Assembly (NCBI RefSeq): GCF_051307055.1
Contig: NZ_CP149994.1
Coordinates: 3,286,001 to 3,350,000, forward strand
Reading direction: 5' to 3'
Length of the DNA stretch: 64,000 bases
Source of the DNA: Dryocola sp051307055
GTDB taxonomy: Bacteria > Pseudomonadota > Gammaproteobacteria > Enterobacterales > Enterobacteriaceae
The position numbers and the translations under genes are program-made. How positions within the stretch are numbered: position 1 is the first letter of the stretch; every line of letters begins with the position of its first letter. A model generated the notes under the pieces. That model had not been told where the DNA came from and did no database searches. It worked only from the letters and a program-made list of their open reading frames with translations. Positions 62,901 through 64,000 of this stretch are shown here, one piece after another.

Positions 62901-63767
62901 CCGGTGAGCGCGGTCTCCTCCGTGAATCTCCAGCATGCGGGCGCGGTCGGTAGCGCAAGCCTGGGCGAGTTCGGCTCCCTGACGCTTGATGCCAACGGTA
63001 ATTACCGCTACGAGCTGAACCGCAGCAACAGCCGCGTGGCGTCGCTGGACGCCAACGCCACGTTGAGCGAAGTCTTCACTTACACCATTACCGACGCCGA
63101 CGGTAATACCAGCCAGGCACAGCTTACTATTGTGATTCACGGCGTGACGGCGCCGCTCTCGGTACGTCAGGGTGAGCAGCACTTCCCGCACAACTACACA
63201 AACTACGAACTGAAGCTCGATCAGCCCTACTCGCCGGGCCTGTTTATCCTGCCGGCGATTTATGGCGTTTACAGCGACCAGTTCACCCGTGAGGTGGAGC
63301 TGAACCGCAAGATCACCGAGCTGGGCCGCGGCATGAATGACAACGGCACGCCGGTGCTGGAAGACGGCATTCTCTTTACCCGCTGGGTCAACACCACCTT
63401 GCAGCGCAGCGTGTCGAATACCTTCGCCGCCACCGGCATCGGCTCGCAGCTGTCAGGAGATCACTTTAGCCGCTTCTCGCTGAATAAATCCGTGCAGCCT
63501 GCCCCTGTGCTGGAGAAAGCTCCGGAGCGCCCGCCGGTTAACGAGCGCGTTAACGAAAGAACCACGGTGCAGCAGGAGCAAGGTGAACGGACTTCTGACA
63601 CGCGGATGGTTCAGGCTCAGGCCGCTGCGTCGGGTGTTGTGATCGTGCCAGAAGCACCAGCACGCCCGGGAGCACCTTCGCTGGCCGCGCAGATGGATGC
63701 CCTTGCCCGCAACCGTGCGGCGACGCCGGAGCCGGTAATCGTAGGAGGCGTAACGCCGCAACGTTAA
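50958..63767 (+). CDS. Giant repetitive adhesin with DUF4347 domain (type I secreted)
   Basis: From the ATG at 50958 the product has 4269 residues. Order: a basic LEPR-XLL-like start (RRLRPRAHRFALESRQLFDG, residues about 6-26); a DUF4347 domain (about 75-225) with His129-Gly and Cys172 at ends of beta-strands; diverse cadherin/tandem-95/VCBS-like beta domains to about residue 2240, each ending in VNDAP/TNDAP-type linkers; a zone of five nearly identical 198-residue units (about 2540-3350); further Ig-like units to about residue 3810; a VCBS domain near 3930-4060; and a proline-rich C-terminal tail (about 4180-4269). No Sec signal peptide and no GGxGxD RTX nonapeptides are seen. A TolC-type gene follows, so type I secretion is likely. 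It probably mediates surface attachment or biofilm, like BapA/LapA/SiiE proteins. Confidence 0.9.
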   Translation: MTIIKSRRLRPRAHRFALESRQLFDGAGLAETAAHAETASDLVHHENATEPAKALDIPHATTATPATQNGAASNIYVIDQHISGWQSLVDQVPQGSQVVIIDEKSSGLSQLADALKGETNLSAIHILSHGASDTITLGTDVLTADNLSAYSSQLSAIGASLSDSGDILLYGCDISAQDNAFISRFAVLTQADVAASSDMTGSAALSGDWALESHTGSIEANSFAFDYDGLLAGPDVTAPEKGITVAEPSTLNAAGADTATLSGWEIGTTDATETVTVTVSLSNSDTGTLSDSQTSNSTLSMTGTASEAQAWLNSITFKSSDVELGNTAAASKLNVTVKDSSGVSTSKSIDVTVTPSNDPVSVANATQSVSEIDAGGTTITTVSLNAIDAEVSKGTQQPVQIVYGLTALPEYGYLTLNGDRMGVGSIFTQQDVIDGKVKYVHTATGADQNTADGFTAMVNDGATPKAQSDTVRVTLDITPQNQAPTISGSGVVFEGQPSNAQHTGNVGQYIAADGGGDPGDTTLTVTITSLPANGTLYFDGRAVTVGQTFNYAERNLLTYANNGSENQGVDSFGVRVTDQGGGTGTPASTDGTITLRVQPVDDDPTLDNVTLHAQVDDFDNAVTLTSDMIGASDVDSTDNHLSFIVDDSKITHGYLLLDGYRLSNGGTFTMQDILDGKVQYVQYTSASTTDQTDSFNFVVVDNTAALRWNTDGTTYSRIGGIYTSGTETLTSFTFTIGLALATGGGTGTVPERVTTITNRDSAWAGVDFTSGNARGEVKEGGTIVLNGTSGDFSDVPGLSYTATGVDASQVVYTFLGFANGATGGDLQKSDGNGNWVSLGEYSTFTQADLDSGKIRFQHDGGETFVYAAQFSVSAGLTTTDSNGAPVTDIWTPTLNIYVTPVNDLPVVTGSSSTVIAEGETAYLTTGQISITDPDDANSGNGLESSAVIKDNGTNADNYAYNNDATGANALKFTVTSLPAGGTLQYKDGSQWINVTLGQTLDASLLTASTSTTGLRFVSDGSEVRATTFTVSATDRWGAASASDATVKIQITNVNDAPQIAQDPTKTDPTVQAGAPNLIGGTPANNSLHVTEGSYSQITSSMLQAYDPDSSAMQVQYTITSAPTHGSLAYSKDGVNFSAIGTGSSFTQQDVNNGYIYYLNDGTEGSGNSEIGTPNTPDDKFTFRISDGDKEQAGNEFWIYTDPTNDAPVVTAPSGIKNIASATASSNALPGFSVSDADLTTVSEGETDYLQVTVRLLHQDGSAFVGSEYSDVTLGYATGSGAVLSASHGGQHDYLVLSGTRAQVNAALAGLTVTFSSDRNATYQVQTIADDRLRDASGALATGANGGTVNQPAMPGKGAEATAVDATEYNWYSDAVPTKSGNLSAASVTIRASEINDPGTLTVTNPDRTVYEDRASFIGGNIVVGDIESAAFNTPVTVTITAPSGALGIGGAGLNTSAIAGVAGSQAVAISGDNSGTLILTGRASDIEALLNDAALGLTWQSDADVNHDLNGAATGDVTITLHLNDGDSHIGDTAQVDPADVKLNLIIVPVNDAPVVTATGDTLYLNNNVTNGNAVGGFAVSDVDYSDGIVDGETDFIQVTVRITDATGKPLSASDYNNGTISSITIGSTAATSVTVDSTYTGNNAALVIRGTLDQVNAYLAALTVSMTGSALSNADKAWRVEVIADDRLRDSTGALTSASSANGGQNDAVTGVAAVPTTAVDPYATLPSDLTQNVSSAYRNVFPSDVNDPATISVTDPDTFENSTTVTLPAITVTDPDADSASLTVKVTLPGGFTFKTIGGTGGTLDSGGVGGGSFTLTGTLSQINDRLANLTVNLPTNAGVTATDWNGAFNVTVVVNDNANHGSRPATLTNDTNNPGANPGDVSYADETSAALVTTRTFTVTVKPVNDAPVVVGGATQTLGAVSEDTSAAAITGDTITNLFANKFSDAKDQVNNTASAVSGGSSSDSFWGVAINSLTVNDAQGEWQYSIDGGNSWTAIGNRTDSNALLLDKDAKVRFVPAADYFGTPASLAVRLVETDDNGDSNLPGVTFTSGDTTSITAYVGSSRFSSAITLSTSVTNVNDRPTIGATPLTMTEDTPAGQTLASLLGSYGDTTDNQTAITGGGNASGAIGYVAIVGNTTDTKLGHWEYSTNGTTWTAVGTTYSETSALVLLGSTQLRFVPLADYNGAVPGGLSVRVSDSTSSADTGVSAAGTTQDLQSAFNSGQTSHWSTAQSISMSITAVKDTVDDAATTHAGVAKSIDVLGNDSFTNNDKTITAVTDGTRGKVVIDNGKVIYTPDTTSYVGTDTFTYTVTSGGITETATVTIAMTNVAPVTQGENVSTPEDTTLTSTPAQNLLLNDSDADGDALTVKSFTVDGQTRAAGQTADLTGYGKLTINSDGSYTFEPVADWNGTVPTVTYQVVDGRTNGATTAQLKIAVTPAQDAFDDSQTGHGRDPLVIDVFGNDTFKNDDKAITRTTNGTHGKVTVSSGKVIYTLSDNYVGTDTFTYTVTSGGVTETATVTVTMTNAAPVVANVTDRTNEDATLNSSAAKNLLKGATDPELDDLTVTGFRIGSVDYRAGDTATIAGKGKLTIKSDGSYTFTPVADWNGSVPEVTFTVTDGRSNGDRTATLNIIVDPVKDTVDDTASTHAGVAKTIDVLGNDSFEDTTGREVTGVTQGTHGTVTFTKDGVTYKPADASYVGDDTFTYTVTSGGVTETATVTVTMTNAAPVVANVTDRTNEDATLNSSAAKNLLKGATDAEGDALTVKNFTVDGQTTAAGQSVTINGKGTLTINSDGSYSFIPLADWNGTVPEVTFTVTDGRSNGDRTATLSITVDPVKDTVDDTATTHAGVPVTIDVLGNDDFTNNDKSITAVTDGTHGKVTIDNGKVIYTPGTTSYVGTDAFTYTVTSGGVTETATVIVTMTNAAPVVANVTDLTNEDATLNSSAEKNLLKGATDAEGDALTVKNFTVDGQTTAAGQSVTINGKGTLTINSDGSYSFIPLADWNGTVPEVTFTVTDGRSNGDRTATLSITVDPVKDTVDDTATTHAGVPVTIDVLGNDDFTNNDKSITAVTDGTHGKVTIDNGKVIYTPGTTSYVGTDAFTYTVTSGGVTETATVTVTMTNAAPVVANVTDRTNEDATLNSSAEKNLLKGATDAEGDALTVKNFTVDGQTTAAGQSATINGKGTLTINSDGSYSFIPLADWNGTVPEVTFTVTDGRSNGDRTATLSITVDPVKDTVDDAATTHAGVPVNIDVLTNDSFEDVTGREVTGVTQGTHGTVTFTRDGVTYKPADPAYVGTDTFTYIVTSGGITETATVTVIMTNTIPVLKDVTDRINEDATLNSSAEKNLLKNAADAEGDALTVKNFTVDGQTTAAGQSVTINGTGNLTINSDGSYSFEPVADWNGIVPAITYTVSDGKDGGTATATLNITVTTVVDIQDDIASTHAGVPVTIDAINNDSFVNGDKAIASVTQGAHGSVTIENGQLLYKPNTGYVGTDTFTYTVTSGGVTETGTVSVVMINTVPVAQGESVNTPEDIAVQGKLLANDHDADNDPLHIADFTVGGKSWQPGDTALLAGVGALTIHRDGSYLFTPVADWNGVVPVTTYTVSDGNDGGITTATLAIAVTPVVDVKNDSSITHAGVPVTVDALTNDRFSNADRTITGVTNGAHGAVTIVNGKVIYQPNTGYVGKDTFTYTVTSGGVTETAKVTLEVTNVPPVAVVDKASTLPDTPVSGNLLTNDRDADNDPLHVANVTVSGVTYNTGETIVIPGQGTLAVNRDGSYLFTPASGWSGFTPVINYTLSDGNDGGAATGELHLLVSPVAEAWVKEAGLIDMASGSQTTTGAITVLSLESVESLTIGGQTLTLAQLQAMSVTRPVDIVTSDGVLSLTGFQTEGKGHATLQYRFTLAQAVNQPGETTTREEIRFSVNGQQTRTPGLLRVNILNDVPVAAADDNSIDQDRGQQAASGNVYGNDAIGADGTATNGPVSAVSSVNLQHAGAVGSASLGEFGSLTLDANGNYRYELNRSNSRVASLDANATLSEVFTYTITDADGNTSQAQLTIVIHGVTAPLSVRQGEQHFPHNYTNYELKLDQPYSPGLFILPAIYGVYSDQFTREVELNRKITELGRGMNDNGTPVLEDGILFTRWVNTTLQRSVSNTFAATGIGSQLSGDHFSRFSLNKSVQPAPVLEKAPERPPVNERVNERTTVQQEQGERTSDTRMVQAQAAASGVVIVPEAPARPGAPSLAAQMDALARNRAATPEPVIVGGVTPQR
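58575..61550 (+). repeat. Five near-identical tandem units of about 594 bp inside the adhesin
   Basis: The segment AATGAAGACGCCACGCTCAA recurs at 58575, 59172, 59766 (one changed base), 60360 and 60957, that is at steps of 597, 594, 594 and 597 bp. Units 2 to 4 differ at only a few bases over their whole length. Each encodes a pair of beta domains, one with NEDATLNSSAEKNLLKGATD and one with HAGVPVTIDVLGNDDFTNND. Such identity marks recent duplication or gene conversion and makes copy number unstable. Confidence 0.9.
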
Positions 63768-63793
63768 TTCCCCGACTGCGAAGGCTTTTATTC

Positions 63794-63813
63794 ACCGGCG
63801 GCGCGCCGCCGGT
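63794..63813. other. 20-bp perfect palindrome between adhesin and TolC-type gene
   Basis: ACCGGCGGCGCGCCGCCGGT is self-complementary, 27 bp after the adhesin stop, with only CTCTTAAC following. It may act as an attenuator that lowers expression of the secretion genes relative to the adhesin. Confidence 0.6.
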
Positions 63814-63840
63814 CTCTTAACCCAAAAATTAAGCATAACA

Positions 63841-64000
63841 ATGATGACTACTTTAACTGCCGTAATCCCTTCTGCTGTACGTTCTGTACCTCGGCTTGCG
63901 CCTGTTGCCGCGCTGGTTTCCGCGCTGCTGTTGAGCGGTTGCGGCACCATCAAACCGGAGCCACTGACGCAAGAAGAGATTGGCGCCCGTGTGAAAGCCG
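63841..64000 (+). CDS. TolC-type outer-membrane lipoprotein, 5' end only
   Basis: Only the first 53 codons are inside the window. The frame starts at ATG 63841 (or 63844), MMTTLTAVIPSAVRSVPRLA, then a hydrophobic stretch and the lipobox LLLSGCGT, then KPEPLTQEEIGARVKA. The last part resembles the N-terminus of lipidated TolC-family (OMF) proteins (a family-level recollection). Directly after a giant adhesin it is expected to be the outer-membrane channel of a type I secretion system, with ABC and adaptor genes further right. Confidence 0.6.
   Translation, partial: MMTTLTAVIPSAVRSVPRLAPVAALVSALLLSGCGTIKPEPLTQEEIGARVKA

Overview
The window comes from a member of the Enterobacteriaceae. From about 14.1 kb to 50 kb the gene order matches the E. 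coli ygaP to mltB segment: ygaP, alaE, ygaC, ygaM, nrdHIEF, proVWX, a ygaY-type MFS gene, ygaZH, emrRAB, luxS, micA, gshA, yqaA, yqaB, four tRNA-Arg, tRNA-Ser, csrA, alaS, recX, recA, pncC, mltB. Several proteins are almost identical to the E. coli ones. The accessory genes (second leuA, murQP with a porin, no stpA, a zinc ABC operon beside recA) suggest a Klebsiella/Enterobacter/Kosakonia-like genus, but I cannot fix it from sequence alone.

Left end (1 to 3.4 kb): decayed remains of an island integrated at the 3' end of ssrA (tmRNA). It holds the start of a defence-like gene running off the left edge, an AbiH-type fragment fused to a broken tyrosine integrase, a membrane protein of DUF4760 type preceded by an RBS-masking hairpin, the ssrA-end attachment sequence with the ssrA terminator, and a fragment of a second, P4-type integrase.

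3.5 to 14.1 kb: accessory catabolism. A PTS permease (IICB) and an aspartase/fumarase-superfamily lyase form an operon divergent from a PRD-type regulator with a CRP site between them; its substrate is unknown. Next come two small unknown genes, then a minus-strand operon porin, csgI-like, murQ, murP for N-acetylmuramic acid, with a CRP-like site upstream.

14.1 to 40 kb: core functions. These are sulfur transfer (YgaP), alanine export, aerobic class Ib ribonucleotide reductase with NrdR boxes, ProU osmoprotectant uptake, EmrRAB drug efflux, AI-2 synthesis (LuxS), the sigma-E sRNA MicA and glutathione synthesis (GshA with a TTG start). Insertions into this core are a 2H phosphoesterase-like gene, YodC and YghW homologues, a MocR regulator divergent from an AhpD-like protein, and a second 2-isopropylmalate synthase beside an AraC regulator.

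39.5 to 50 kb: a tRNA-Ser/tRNA-Arg operon with rtT-like repeats, csrA, alaS, recX, recA with its LexA box, pncC, a zinc ABC importer operon with a good Zur box and an unlisted 39-residue membrane peptide, and mltB.

50 to 64 kb: an AT-rich 0.9 kb leader, then one giant adhesin gene of about 4270 codons (LEPR-XLL-like start, DUF4347 domain, dozens of cadherin/VCBS/Ig-like repeats, five near-identical units of about 594 bp). It is followed by the start of a TolC-type outer-membrane lipoprotein, probably the beginning of its type I secretion system.
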